Assembly: GCA_938743325.2 (NCBI GenBank)
Contig: OW568895.1
Span: 312,501 to 376,500, forward strand
Reading direction: 5' to 3'
DNA length: 64,000 nt
Source of the DNA: Pycnococcus provasolii
Lineage: Eukaryota; Chlorophyta; Pseudoscourfieldiophyceae; Pseudoscourfieldiales; Pycnococcaceae
The notes under the pieces are model-generated. The model made no database searches and was not told where the DNA came from. It worked only from the letters and a program-made list of their open reading frames with translations. A program made the translations under genes and the position numbers. Positions within the stretch are counted from its first letter, which is position 1. Each line of letters begins with the position of its first letter. Below are positions 38,604-47,316 of this stretch, piece after piece.

Positions 38604-41489
38604 CTATTCCTTCCCAGTCGCCACATGCATGTTGTCTTTCACGTCGATCGTCACGTCATTTTCGTGCACTGTGGACAAGTCCGAGAGCCCTAAGTGTGGA
38701 GCAGAACTCGACACGGCGTCGTGCCTCGCTCGATGACCGCGCATGGTCATTGCTTCCTCGTCCGCAGCTCGCTTCGCGGGTGTGGCCAATGCAATTTTGG
38801 CGTCTGACTGCCTCATGCGATCCGCGCGCGAGCCAGCAGAAGGCTTGCGAGGGCTAACGCCACGATGCCGGGCGGCGGAATCTACAGCTCCGCCTCCGCA
38901 TACTGCGTCATCCCCATCACCATCGGCGTCGCCTTGGTCAGCATTGCCTCCCGCTGCCAGGTCGTCGTCCGCCAAAACCTTCACCTCGAGATGACTGGGA
39001 GTTCTGCCCCACTGGTCTGGCTTCCAGATGTAGTTGAACGAAAGCATATTGCATGTGCAAACCAGCCAGACAAAGGTTAGAATAACTGCCACAAGCAGGT
39101 ACGAACTAGTCCACGTCTCCGAGTAAGCGTTAATCGTGAGGAGGAGAACGCCGTTTTCGACAGCCATCAGAACGTGGTAGACTGGCCAAGGGATGAGGCT
39201 ACTGGGCACGTCCAGAACTCGAAATCCTTTGCGAGGGGCCATGCGCGAGCGCCACCAGAATTGCCCGTTGACATCTGTCGCGTCAGAGATGTAGCAGCTG
39301 GGAGGCCATGCGAGGCAGATGACAAGGAGCTTGATGTCATCGGTGGCAGGTACGCGAAACGTGCGTTGCTTACCATCCCAGAAGCACTTCAATGTCACGT
39401 CCTTCGTTCTTGCAACCTTTGCCCACACGCTCTGCAGCGTTTCAGAGGCGTACACTGGGAACCGAATCAAGAGCAGCACGGTGATGGCGTGCGCAAAGAG
39501 GAATAGGAAAACGTACGCACCGCACGTGGCGGCGAACAGAGCCAGCGTGGCAACGCGGCTCGACAGCTCGGCGAGACGGTAGAGAAAGAACACGACGATC
39601 TCCGCAATCTTGCGTCTGTCGCGCCGAACCTCGTCCGACATGTCGAGGCTGATGAAACACAGCGTCGCGCTGACGAGACTTGAGCAAACGGAGAACAGCA
39701 GGATGTAGTCAAAGCCCCTTCTCCCAGGGCAGTTGATGTCCGGTGCACTGCACTTGATCCCAAGGTACACCTGCAGCAGGCTGAGGCTCAGCGTGAGGCA
39801 GAGCGTATCTACGAAGCGCATGCCACGAAGCTCCATTTCAATCTGGCGTTGTTTCACCTCCTTTGTGCGAAGCGCACGGAACGCCGAGAACGCAGTCCCT
39901 AGCTGGAAGGCGGCGAACACCGCTCCAATATTTCGTATGATCTTCTTAAAGTCGTCCTTGGTGTACCCGAATATGACAGGCTCTGGCGTATTTTGCAGTG
40001 ACTTCCTTCGCTTCTCGGTGGATGGCGTCCACGTGTAGTGGCTAAGCCAGTACGAGCACGTCATGCAGCCGGACATGCAGAAGAAGAGGAAGACCATCAC
40101 GAACCAGTTCCACTCGCGAAAGTAGGCGAAGCGGTACGTTTCGCGGAGCAGCGACATCTTCGAGAAGAGGTCGAGCGCGATACCAACCCAAAGCAGTATT
40201 TTCTGCATGGCTGGCATCTCCGTGCCGAGCGCGTCGATACGGTCGGTGATGGCTCGTGACAGGGGCAGCGACGGGTTGATGGACGATCTGCGTTGCGCGT
40301 TTGGCGTGTTCTGAGATGGTCGAGGTGGTTTGCCACCACCAGCACCACCACCAGCAGCTTCGGCATCCACATCTGGCGCGAATGTTATTGACGTCTTGCC
40401 ATTGGTGTAAGGCGATGGTGTGAGAGCGGGCAATGCGTCATGCTGAAGCTCGTCGTTCTGCGTTGGTAGCGGCGGCGGTGATGGATACTTGGCAGCGGCG
40501 GCGTTGCCATTGTCATCGTTCTGCTGCTCAGACGACGTCGTGTTATGCTCCTCCTCCAGCCGCGGGAGCAGCGCACGTGCCGCAGGTTTGTCATCATCAC
40601 CACTTGCATGTCTGTTGTGCTCTGGGTCTCGAGACGACGTGACACCGTCGTCATCGTCTTCTTCTTCTTCTTCTTTCTCTCCATGGACGACAGGTGTGAG
40701 TTGCACGTCGTGTGACCTCAGTGCGGACCCCGGCGTTGCGGGTGCGACGACGTCTGTCGTTGCCGCCTCCTCTCCACTTCCCGAAGGTGAGGCGTATTCT
40801 GGCGCACCCGAGGCGTCTGACGCTGAAACGGACTGGAGCAGTGGAGAGTATCCGACGCTGTCCTGCCTTGCAAATCCTGGGCGGCCAGAGCTGTTCGTCG
40901 GTCGAGCTTGCATGTTTTGTTGCGATCCGTTCAAGTTTGCGAGTGCGTTTGCGGAGTTTGTGAGCTGCTGGCTAACAATCTGCTCAAAGCTCGTGAATGG
41001 CGGTTTGGCGTTGGGGCTTGCGTTTTCTCCGTCGTCTGGTTGCGTTGTATTTTTTGCCACGGGCGACGCGGTGATTCTCCCGTCCATGACTCCGAACGAC
41101 TTTGGCGAGTTGAGGCTTGTTGCAGCTCCTCCTCCTCCTCCTCGTGGTCGTGGTCTTGGCGGCGTTTGCGATCTTCTCGGCGCCTTGATTGCCCTCGGCG
41201 TGTTCGACTTCGACGGCCCTGTCGGCGTGTCTAACGCATCCCCAGGCACGTATCTCCCAGGCTGTGCCTTTTTCAAATCCGTCTCAATCCCAACCTCCAC
41301 CTCAAGATCGTCTTCAAGAGCAAGGTCAAGGTTGTCGTCATCAACACCCCATATGGAGTCGTTCAGGCTCATGACAGTCGCTGGTGAATCCGTCTGATGG
41401 GACGCTGTGAAAGGAAGCTCGCCACCACCACCACCACCACCTGCAGGAGCTGCAGCAGGACTCCTTCTCGTTGATGCGTCAGACGACAT
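38604..41489 (-). CDS. XK-related (XKR) family-like multipass membrane protein, putative phospholipid scramblase
   Basis: The product is 961 residues from ATG 41489. Residues 1-410 are a disordered Ser/Pro/Asp/Glu-rich extension. Residues about 425-780 hold eight to ten hydrophobic segments. Three pieces resemble XKR proteins: FFCMSGCMTCSYWLSHYT in the early helices, then FQLGTAFSAFRALRTKEVKQ...MRFVDTLCLTLSLSLLQVYLGIK (the QLGPxxR..EAL...E...S.PQ.xLQ.Y pattern), then SSLVSATLCFISLDMSDEVRRDRRKI with FLYRLAELSSRVATLALFA (the SRVLALxLF signature). Animal XKR8/XKR9 expose phosphatidylserine after caspase cleavage. The PQ of the LQ motif is not kept. The tail (about 800-961) is polar and Asp-rich. 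Scramblase activity is inferred from family only. Confidence 0.6.
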   Translation of the reverse strand: MSSDASTRRSPAAAPAGGGGGGGELPFTASHQTDSPATVMSLNDSIWGVDDDNLDLALEDDLEVEVGIETDLKKAQPGRYVPGDALDTPTGPSKSNTPRAIKAPRRSQTPPRPRPRGGGGGAATSLNSPKSFGVMDGRITASPVAKNTTQPDDGENASPNAKPPFTSFEQIVSQQLTNSANALANLNGSQQNMQARPTNSSGRPGFARQDSVGYSPLLQSVSASDASGAPEYASPSGSGEEAATTDVVAPATPGSALRSHDVQLTPVVHGEKEEEEEDDDDGVTSSRDPEHNRHASGDDDKPAARALLPRLEEEHNTTSSEQQNDDNGNAAAAKYPSPPPLPTQNDELQHDALPALTPSPYTNGKTSITFAPDVDAEAAGGGAGGGKPPRPSQNTPNAQRRSSINPSLPLSRAITDRIDALGTEMPAMQKILLWVGIALDLFSKMSLLRETYRFAYFREWNWFVMVFLFFCMSGCMTCSYWLSHYTWTPSTEKRRKSLQNTPEPVIFGYTKDDFKKIIRNIGAVFAAFQLGTAFSAFRALRTKEVKQRQIEMELRGMRFVDTLCLTLSLSLLQVYLGIKCSAPDINCPGRRGFDYILLFSVCSSLVSATLCFISLDMSDEVRRDRRKIAEIVVFFLYRLAELSSRVATLALFAATCGAYVFLFLFAHAITVLLLIRFPVYASETLQSVWAKVARTKDVTLKCFWDGKQRTFRVPATDDIKLLVICLAWPPSCYISDATDVNGQFWWRSRMAPRKGFRVLDVPSSLIPWPVYHVLMAVENGVLLLTINAYSETWTSSYLLVAVILTFVWLVCTCNMLSFNYIWKPDQWGRTPSHLEVKVLADDDLAAGGNADQGDADGDGDDAVCGGGAVDSAARHRGVSPRKPSAGSRADRMRQSDAKIALATPAKRAADEEAMTMRGHRARHDAVSSSAPHLGLSDLSTVHENDVTIDVKDNMHVATGKE

Positions 41490-41867
41490 ATCAGTATCTT
41501 AACGCACGCCACACCAGAGAATACTGTAGGATATGAGGTCTTTATTTAAGTAAAAACAGCTTCAGGACAGACTCGAGTGTATGATATCTGCAGAGAGAGA
41601 GAGATATATATTTATACGTATGCAAAAGCTTAATAAGATCTCTTCCCTCACAGAGTAGTACCCAGAGTAGAGTGGTGATTCGAGCCTTAAACTTCTTATG
41701 TATGATAAGAAGCTTAAGCTTAACCACAGATGACAGAGATTTAAATGTCCGTCCTGTGCACAACACAAACCTTACAAACCTTACGCGACTCAGGCAGTCA
41801 GGAGAGGATCACGCTCGAAGTTAACAGCGAGCTCTCTTAAGAAAGAAACCTCGAGAATCGATCCTTC

Positions 41868-42075
41868 AACACCTCAAACACAAAGCTTATTCTCAAACAG
41901 CTCAAACACCTCAAACGCTCAATAGCTCAACACCTCAAACGCTTATTCTCAAACGCTCAAACGCTTATTCTCAAACGCTTCAACAGCTCAAACGCTCAAC
42001 ACCTCAAACACAAAGCTTATTCTCAGACGCTCAAACGCTTAAGCTCAACAGCTTCAACACCTCAAACAGCTCAGA
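41868..42075 (+). repeat. Imperfect tandem repeat of CTCAAACGCT / ACACCTCAAACA units
   Basis: Units of 8-22 bp built on CTCAAAC(A/G)C, often followed by TTATT, recur at least a dozen times, with variants TCAACAGCT and ACACCTCAAACA. Confidence 0.75.
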
Positions 42076-42382
42076 CGGTACCGTTATTTCTGCTACGATA
42101 GGGGAGGGAATTTCAAATCGTTTGAAATGGCCGAATGTTTTCACCCACCGGTTGGAACGGAGGCGGGGAGAGCGCATGATGCCTTGAGGGAAGGGGAACG
42201 GGTCCCTACGATAGAGGGTTAGTACAGCGCAGTTTCTGCTGGGGATACGTCGTTGTCGCTGTTGTCGTTTTGTCGTTGTCTTTTGTTTATGTTTGGACGT
42301 GGGACGATGCAGTGGGACGAGGGACGTGTCAATGGACGTGCCCCGGAGCGTTGGACGATAGTTCTTAAGGTAGTTCTTACAC

Positions 42383-42467
42383 CCTATCAGACAGACGATG
42401 GGAGCCTCCGTTGGACGATAGATCTTACTACCTATCAGACAGACGATGGGAGCCTCCGTTGGACGAC
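42383..42467 (+). repeat. 48-bp tandem duplication
   Basis: CCTATCAGACAGACGATGGG continues into AGCCTCCGTTGGACGA in two copies exactly 48 bp apart (TCAGAC at 42387 and 42435). A third partial copy (GGAGCGTTGGACGATAG) precedes at about 42345. Confidence 0.8.
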
Positions 42468-42924
42468 CAGGTCTACTACGATAGGGACGTAGTCTGCATA
42501 GAAGTACGCGGAGTGCTTGCTTGCCCATGGGAAATGCCATAAGGTTACCAAACGAAACGAAATCTGACCAGGCTGCCAGGGGACCAAGAAGACCACGTTA
42601 GGCGTCTGTTTCTCGGCCACGGCTCCGGGATTCTGCTCCGGGAGGGGGAAACGTCACGTGACGTTCACCGCCGAGGCCCGAGGGAGACGGAAATACTGTA
42701 ATAGGCCCGCGGCGCTGCGGGTGCGCCACCACCTTACACTCGGGTCCCACGAGCAACGGCTCAAGCAGCCGTGCGAGTCTTGTGGAGGTGGGAGAGGTTC
42801 GCGGCCTCTTGTTGGGAAACCTTGTGTACTTCATAGCTACGATAAGAAAGTATCTTCTCGAAGCTCGTTGTGATCATCATCATTCTTCGCATCATCACAT
42901 CCGAAGAATCTCACGACGTTGACG

Positions 42925-44961
42925 ATGATGCCGATGAAGATTAAGGTGAAGATGGCCTTATTACTACCTTTGAACTCAAGTCGTCGTAGTAGTAGTATAG
43001 GTAGTAGACGACGACCTTTCTCGTCTCATCAACTTGCCATGCTGTTGAGCTTCCTTGTGGTGTTGAACTTGAATGCGTTGATGATGCAAGGTGCAAATGG
43101 GGCGCGTCTGGGTCGTCTGGGGCGCGTCTGGGACGCGTCTGGGTCGGCGGCGGCGGCGGCACTATCACCCGTGCTATGCGAAACGGAAAAACGTGCCATT
43201 AGTCCAGGAACGGAAGTGCGTGTGGCCACCGTGAGTGTTCCCCTTCCTTCCAGCAGGGGGGGAGAAACGAAGACGTTCCGTATTGCGACGTACGGCAAGC
43301 ACGACATCGTCTCCGGATCCATACTCACGAACGGAAACTGGGAGCCGCAGACAGCTGATCACATCAAAACAGCTCTCGCGGAAAAGGAGGGAAGCGTCTT
43401 CATCGACATTGGCGCGAACATCGGATACTTCGGGCTGTACATGGCGACCCTGGGATACAACGTGATCGCCGTAGAGGCGAGCCAGGAGAATGTCAACTTG
43501 ATCCGATACTCGCTTTGCATGAACCCTGAGCTGAAGAGCAAAATCAAGCTGCACCACGTCGCCCTGGCTGATAAGCGTATGCGGTGCACAATGGCAAGCC
43601 CGGAGGGCAACAGTGGCAACATGAATATGGACTGCAAGGAGGTGGGACGTGCGCTCGACTTCACCGGCTGGCTGCACTGGTCAGGACGAAGGCAGCGCGA
43701 GGAGACTGTGATGACAGTACCTCTTGACGACGTGGTTGGCAAGAATGAGCGCGTCGACGTTATGAAGATAGACACGGGGGGCTTCGAGTACAACGCGCTC
43801 GTGGGTGGGCAGAAACACGTGCTGCCAAAACTGCGGTACTTGCAATCTGAGTTTTCGCCGTTTATGCTTCAAAAGCAGCACACGAATCCCGAGGACTACT
43901 TGAAGCTGCTTGGAGGGCATGGCTTGGAGGTGCACTACCAAGGCGCTCCTGTGCGCGACTCTGTGTTTCTTCGCACGTTGCCACGAGACGCGATCGTGGA
44001 CATAACCGCAAGACGTGTGGCACCCGCACCCGCACCCGCACCCGCACCCGCACCCGCACCCGCACCCGCACCCGCACCCGCACCCGCACCCGCACCCGCA
44101 CCCGCACCGAAGCCTCAGAGTACCCTTATCTTTGCGACTCATCGTATCGTTGGAACAGATATGAGAGTTGGTGTGAGATCATATTCACATACTGGCCTGA
44201 TTAGCGGTCATTTCGCACGTGAGGAAAACGTGTACCAGCTTACCTGGCACGCCATCGAAGAAGGCGAAAGCAAACTGGTGCTGGATGCTGGAGCGAACCA
44301 TGGTACCGTTGCGGTATTCGCCGCCTTAAAGGGTGGAGAGGTCGAAGCGATGGAGATGCAAGAGGAACTTTCGAACGTCGTATCTGAAAATGCTCAGGCA
44401 AACGACGTGAGCGTAAAGGTGATCAATAAGGCGATTTCTTCCTCGGTTGGCACCGTTTCATACTCTGGCCACCAGATTGCCGAGGGTGCGATAGCGCAGC
44501 TGGCTCCTCCGAGTATACATGCACCATCTGCTGCGTCGACCCCTTTAGATGATCTCATTGGCGTGCGGCATGTGGCGATGCTGAAGATTGACGTCGAGGG
44601 CGCTGACCTGCTTGCCTTGTCGAGCACGGACGCGTCGTTCGCGGCACATCGGGTGGACCATAGCGTCGTGGAGTTTGGTCCGCCGTCGCGCTGGACGGCA
44701 GTTACGGGACAATCCGCCGCAGATGGCGTAAGTGTGATGACAAAGATCCGTAATCACGGCTACCACGTGCGTGTCATACGCAGCTTCGCATGGGATGCGG
44801 CGCGTGGTATGATCAGCGATAACACGATAAGAGAGGCGACGCGATTTAACGTGCAGTATCTGGAATTGGTCAACGAGGCGGATGACGAGCAGCTCGTGCG
44901 TGCGATGTCGACTTGCAACTGCGAGTCGTACTTGTGGTTCGCACGACGGGAACAACAGTAA
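42925..44961 (+). CDS. Tandem FkbM-type SAM-dependent methyltransferase, two domains, Golgi/secretory
   Basis: The product is 678 residues from ATG 42925. A basic leader precedes one hydrophobic segment (about 33-55, LAMLLSFLVVLNLNALMMQG), a signal anchor or signal peptide. Domain 1 has motif I VFIDIGANIGYFGLYMATLG (about 157-176) and VDVMKIDTGGFEYNALVGG (about 277). Domain 2 has LVLDAGANHGTVAVFAALKGG (about 451) and VAMLKIDVEGADLLALSS (about 549). Both match FkbM proteins, which O-methylate sugars. An Ala-Pro linker encoded by about 14 CACCCG units separates them, a typical flexible hinge. Domain 2 keeps the canonical KIDVEG; domain 1 has KIDTGG, so the two may differ in substrate or activity. 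TGTAA follows at 45029. The target glycan is unknown. Confidence 0.82.
   Translation: MMPMKIKVKMALLLPLNSSRRSSSIGSRRRPFSSHQLAMLLSFLVVLNLNALMMQGANGARLGRLGRVWDASGSAAAAALSPVLCETEKRAISPGTEVRVATVSVPLPSSRGGETKTFRIATYGKHDIVSGSILTNGNWEPQTADHIKTALAEKEGSVFIDIGANIGYFGLYMATLGYNVIAVEASQENVNLIRYSLCMNPELKSKIKLHHVALADKRMRCTMASPEGNSGNMNMDCKEVGRALDFTGWLHWSGRRQREETVMTVPLDDVVGKNERVDVMKIDTGGFEYNALVGGQKHVLPKLRYLQSEFSPFMLQKQHTNPEDYLKLLGGHGLEVHYQGAPVRDSVFLRTLPRDAIVDITARRVAPAPAPAPAPAPAPAPAPAPAPAPAPAPAPKPQSTLIFATHRIVGTDMRVGVRSYSHTGLISGHFAREENVYQLTWHAIEEGESKLVLDAGANHGTVAVFAALKGGEVEAMEMQEELSNVVSENAQANDVSVKVINKAISSSVGTVSYSGHQIAEGAIAQLAPPSIHAPSAASTPLDDLIGVRHVAMLKIDVEGADLLALSSTDASFAAHRVDHSVVEFGPPSRWTAVTGQSAADGVSVMTKIRNHGYHVRVIRSFAWDAARGMISDNTIREATRFNVQYLELVNEADDEQLVRAMSTCNCESYLWFARREQQ
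44021..44106 (+). repeat. Hexanucleotide repeat (CACCCG)n encoding an Ala-Pro linker
   Basis: About 14 perfect 6-bp units lie between the two FkbM domains, in frame, giving (AP)n. Length is likely variable between strains. Confidence 0.92.
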
Positions 44962-45606
44962 TCCCTGGCTATTACACACATATATATACAGTAGAGGTAT
45001 GAAACGCGCATAATAATACTGGGTAGTATGTAATAACATGTCTTTGTGTGTCTGTATTTTCAACAACATCAGGCAGGATCACAGGTCCCAAGCCTTGATG
45101 TTGATCGGGACCCATCACATGCTTTCCTTCCCGCCTATATAGTCTAGGTATAGGTAGCTAGCGCCTATAGGATAAGGGTAGGATAGAACTAGCTAGCAGG
45201 ACTAATCTATGGCCTTGCACGCCTATCCCCGCCGTTCTCGCCCGAGTGTAAGCTCTACAAGACTCGCACGGCTGCGCCGCCGTTCTCGCCCGAGTGTAAG
45301 CTCTACAAGACTCGCACGGCTGCCCCGCCGTTCTCGCCCGTTACTAGCTAAGGCTAGCTAAGGGTACTCCTGGCACTCCCCCTCCCTTTCTTATTACTGT
45401 ACAGTACCCCCTAACTACTTACCCTTAAAAAGTAGTTCTAAGTGAGAATCTCTCACTCCGTATCTCGGAAAAGTCATCCCCCCAACCAACCCCGAATCAA
45501 ATTGCGAATCCTCCAAGAAATCTGGTTTCCCTCTCCGGGGAAGGTTTAGATATTTCCCCCAAGGTGCTCTCAATCCCTCCCCTTAAGGCGTTGATCCCAA
45601 ACGGTG
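44962..45606. other. Intergenic region with a 48-bp tandem repeat
   Basis: This contains TGTAA at 45029, AGCTAGC/TATAGG-rich sequence at about 45137-45200, and the 48-bp repeat at 45231-45340. No gene seen. Confidence 0.45.
45231..45340 (+). repeat. 48-bp tandem repeat, 2.3 copies
   Basis: GCCGTTCTCGCCCGAGTGTA, continuing to AAGACTCGCACGGCTGC, starts at 45231, 45279 and 45327 with an exact 48-bp period and only one or two differences. Confidence 0.9.
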
Positions 45607-46848
45607 ATGGCATCCATGTTCGTTTCCTATGCCAATGGCGTGTCTCCTTTGAAGGTTCCCGCACGCTCATCCTCTCGTTCTTCTCGTTCTTCTCGGCGCG
45701 TGTTCGTTGGCGGACGACGCCGCTTTCCATTTACATTTACCTTCACCTGCAATACGACCCGTAGTGATGATGGGACTTCTCAGCGGATTTCTAGTGGCAT
45801 CGTATCTCGCACTCTGCCGCCGCCTTTAAACATGTTTCGATTCAAAGGCGCGGACGTCGCGTACGTGTGCTACAAAGCTGATTCGGAGGCGGGGGCAGAG
45901 GCAACGGCAGCAGCAGACACTCCGCGCCAGAACGATCAGACGCCGTTTGTTCTCGTGCATGGCTTTGGACTCTCCTCGTTCCACTGGAACCGCCTCGCGC
46001 CCGTCTTAGCAAAAGCTTCCAACAGAGACGTGTACGCCATCGACCTACTTGGATTCGGGAAGTCAGCTAAGACGATGCCGCAAGGGGAAAGGCTGTCAAC
46101 CAAGCTTTGGGGAGAGCTGATTGCGGCATTCGCCGCGGAGGTGTGTGGAGGAGCATACGTCGTCGGAAACTCCATCGGATCGCTCTCCGCGCTTCAAGCG
46201 CTTGCTTGTCCCTCCAACGGAACGTTCGTGCGAGGGGCTGTGTGCGTTAACGTCGCAGGCGGCATGAACAACAACGTGCGCATGCTCGACACGGACTTCG
46301 AGTACGATCCCAACTTGAGGCTGATCTACGTCCCGTTCAAGGCTGTGCTCGCCGTGCTCAACGCCCTCCTGAAGACAAAGTGGGTTGCAAAACGGCTGTT
46401 TGACGGTGTGCGCTCACCAGAGGGGGTTGGCAACGCACTCAAGACATTCTATCCGTTCAATCCGGAACATGTCGACGACGATCTCGTCAAGTCCGTCGTG
46501 GCGCCAGCAGAAGACGAAGATGCACTCGACGCGTTTGTGGCCATGCTCACCGACGACGCAGGTGAGCGACCTGAAATTATCTACGATCAGGTGCTGGAAG
46601 CAGCGCGGCTGGCGAATCGACAGCCGCCTCCTCTGTGCATCGTGTGGGGTGAATGTGACACCGCCACGCCATTGGGAGGTCCGATCGCGCAGCACTTCCA
46701 GAAGCTCTCGAAGGTGCAGGAGAACGATGCCACGCTGCGATTCACCGTGCTTGAGGGCCATCAGCATTTCCCACACGACGACGAACCAGAGCTGGTGGTG
46801 GGCAGCATTATGGCGTGGCAAAAGAAAGCACAGGCGCTGGTGCTTTAG
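45607..46848 (+). CDS. Alpha/beta hydrolase, probably plastid-targeted
   Basis: The product is 413 residues from ATG 45607. The first 75 residues are Ser/Arg/Thr-rich and nearly free of acidic residues until residue 54, typical of a chloroplast transit peptide. The hydrolase core follows: PFVLVHGFGLSSFHWNRLAP (oxyanion HG), VYAIDLLGFGKSAK, the nucleophile elbow VVGNSIGSLSAL with Ser189, the acid in CIVWGECDTATP (Asp351), and the histidine region LEGHQHFPHDDEPE (His385 or 387). The GHxPHDExP arrangement resembles plant plastid hydrolases related to pheophytinase, but the specific substrate cannot be assigned. TGTAA lies 4 bp after the stop (46852). Confidence 0.88.
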   Translation: MASMFVSYANGVSPLKVPARSSSRSSRSSRRVFVGGRRRFPFTFTFTCNTTRSDDGTSQRISSGIVSRTLPPPLNMFRFKGADVAYVCYKADSEAGAEATAAADTPRQNDQTPFVLVHGFGLSSFHWNRLAPVLAKASNRDVYAIDLLGFGKSAKTMPQGERLSTKLWGELIAAFAAEVCGGAYVVGNSIGSLSALQALACPSNGTFVRGAVCVNVAGGMNNNVRMLDTDFEYDPNLRLIYVPFKAVLAVLNALLKTKWVAKRLFDGVRSPEGVGNALKTFYPFNPEHVDDDLVKSVVAPAEDEDALDAFVAMLTDDAGERPEIIYDQVLEAARLANRQPPPLCIVWGECDTATPLGGPIAQHFQKLSKVQENDATLRFTVLEGHQHFPHDDEPELVVGSIMAWQKKAQALVL

Positions 46849-47316
46849 CAATGTAAAAAAAGAATCAACGGCAATCACGCGTTCCCCCCCACCCACCGGA
46901 AAGTGAGCAAAATTTACAGGGCCGGTGGCTCAATTTCGGTTGAGTTGAACGGTTCATGAACTTTTGAACTTGAACTGCCCGTTCAAGTTCAAGTTCAGTT
47001 CAAGTTCAAGTATGGCCTCCCACTGAACCTTAGGTTCATAGTTCAAGTTCATTTTTAACTGGGGGTTACTCCCGAAACCCCTACGGATCCCGGGAACTAT
47101 GGGCAGACAGGCTCTGCGGGAAATCCACCTATACTTTGTCTTTAACTCTTTTTCTCTTTTAATTTAATAATTATTCTCAGCCCCTCCCTCCCTCCCTCCC
47201 TCCTCCTCCAACTGCGACAGCGCCAGCGATCGGATTCCCATCACGCCCCATCATCCTTTTTAAAAAAGGCGCCAAGGCGCGACCGTCTCATCCATCTGCC
47301 ATCTGTCCATCGTCTC
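46849..47316. other. Intergenic region with GTTCAAGTTCAA inverted repeats
   Basis: TTGAACTTGAACTG (about 46963) faces several GTTCAAGTTCAAG units (46981-47010 and 47041-47050), so the segment can fold on itself. A CCCTCCCTCC run lies at about 47182-47202. No gene seen. Confidence 0.5.
46946..47052. repeat. Inverted and direct GTTCAA/TTGAAC repeat cluster
   Basis: The six-base GTTCAA and its complement TTGAAC recur about ten times in 107 bp; the central arms can form a hairpin with a loop of about 3 bp (CCC). Confidence 0.7.

Larger units (their letters stand above)
41490..42924. other. Intergenic region with CTCAAACGCT repeats and a 48-bp duplication
   Basis: About 1.4 kb between two divergent genes; no gene is supported. 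It holds CTCAAACGC(TTATT) repeats at 41868-42075, AAGCTTAAGCTTAA at about 41709-41723, and a 48-bp tandem duplication at 42383-42467. An ATCATCATCATTCTTCGCATCATCA stretch precedes the methyltransferase start. Confidence 0.45.

Noticed and set aside
44021-44106. CACCCG array as a CRISPR-like or telomere-like array
   Set aside because: It is a perfect in-frame hexanucleotide repeat encoding Ala-Pro, with no spacers.
45231-45340. 48-bp repeat considered as a CRISPR array
   Set aside because: The whole unit repeats without variable spacers, and the genome is eukaryotic.
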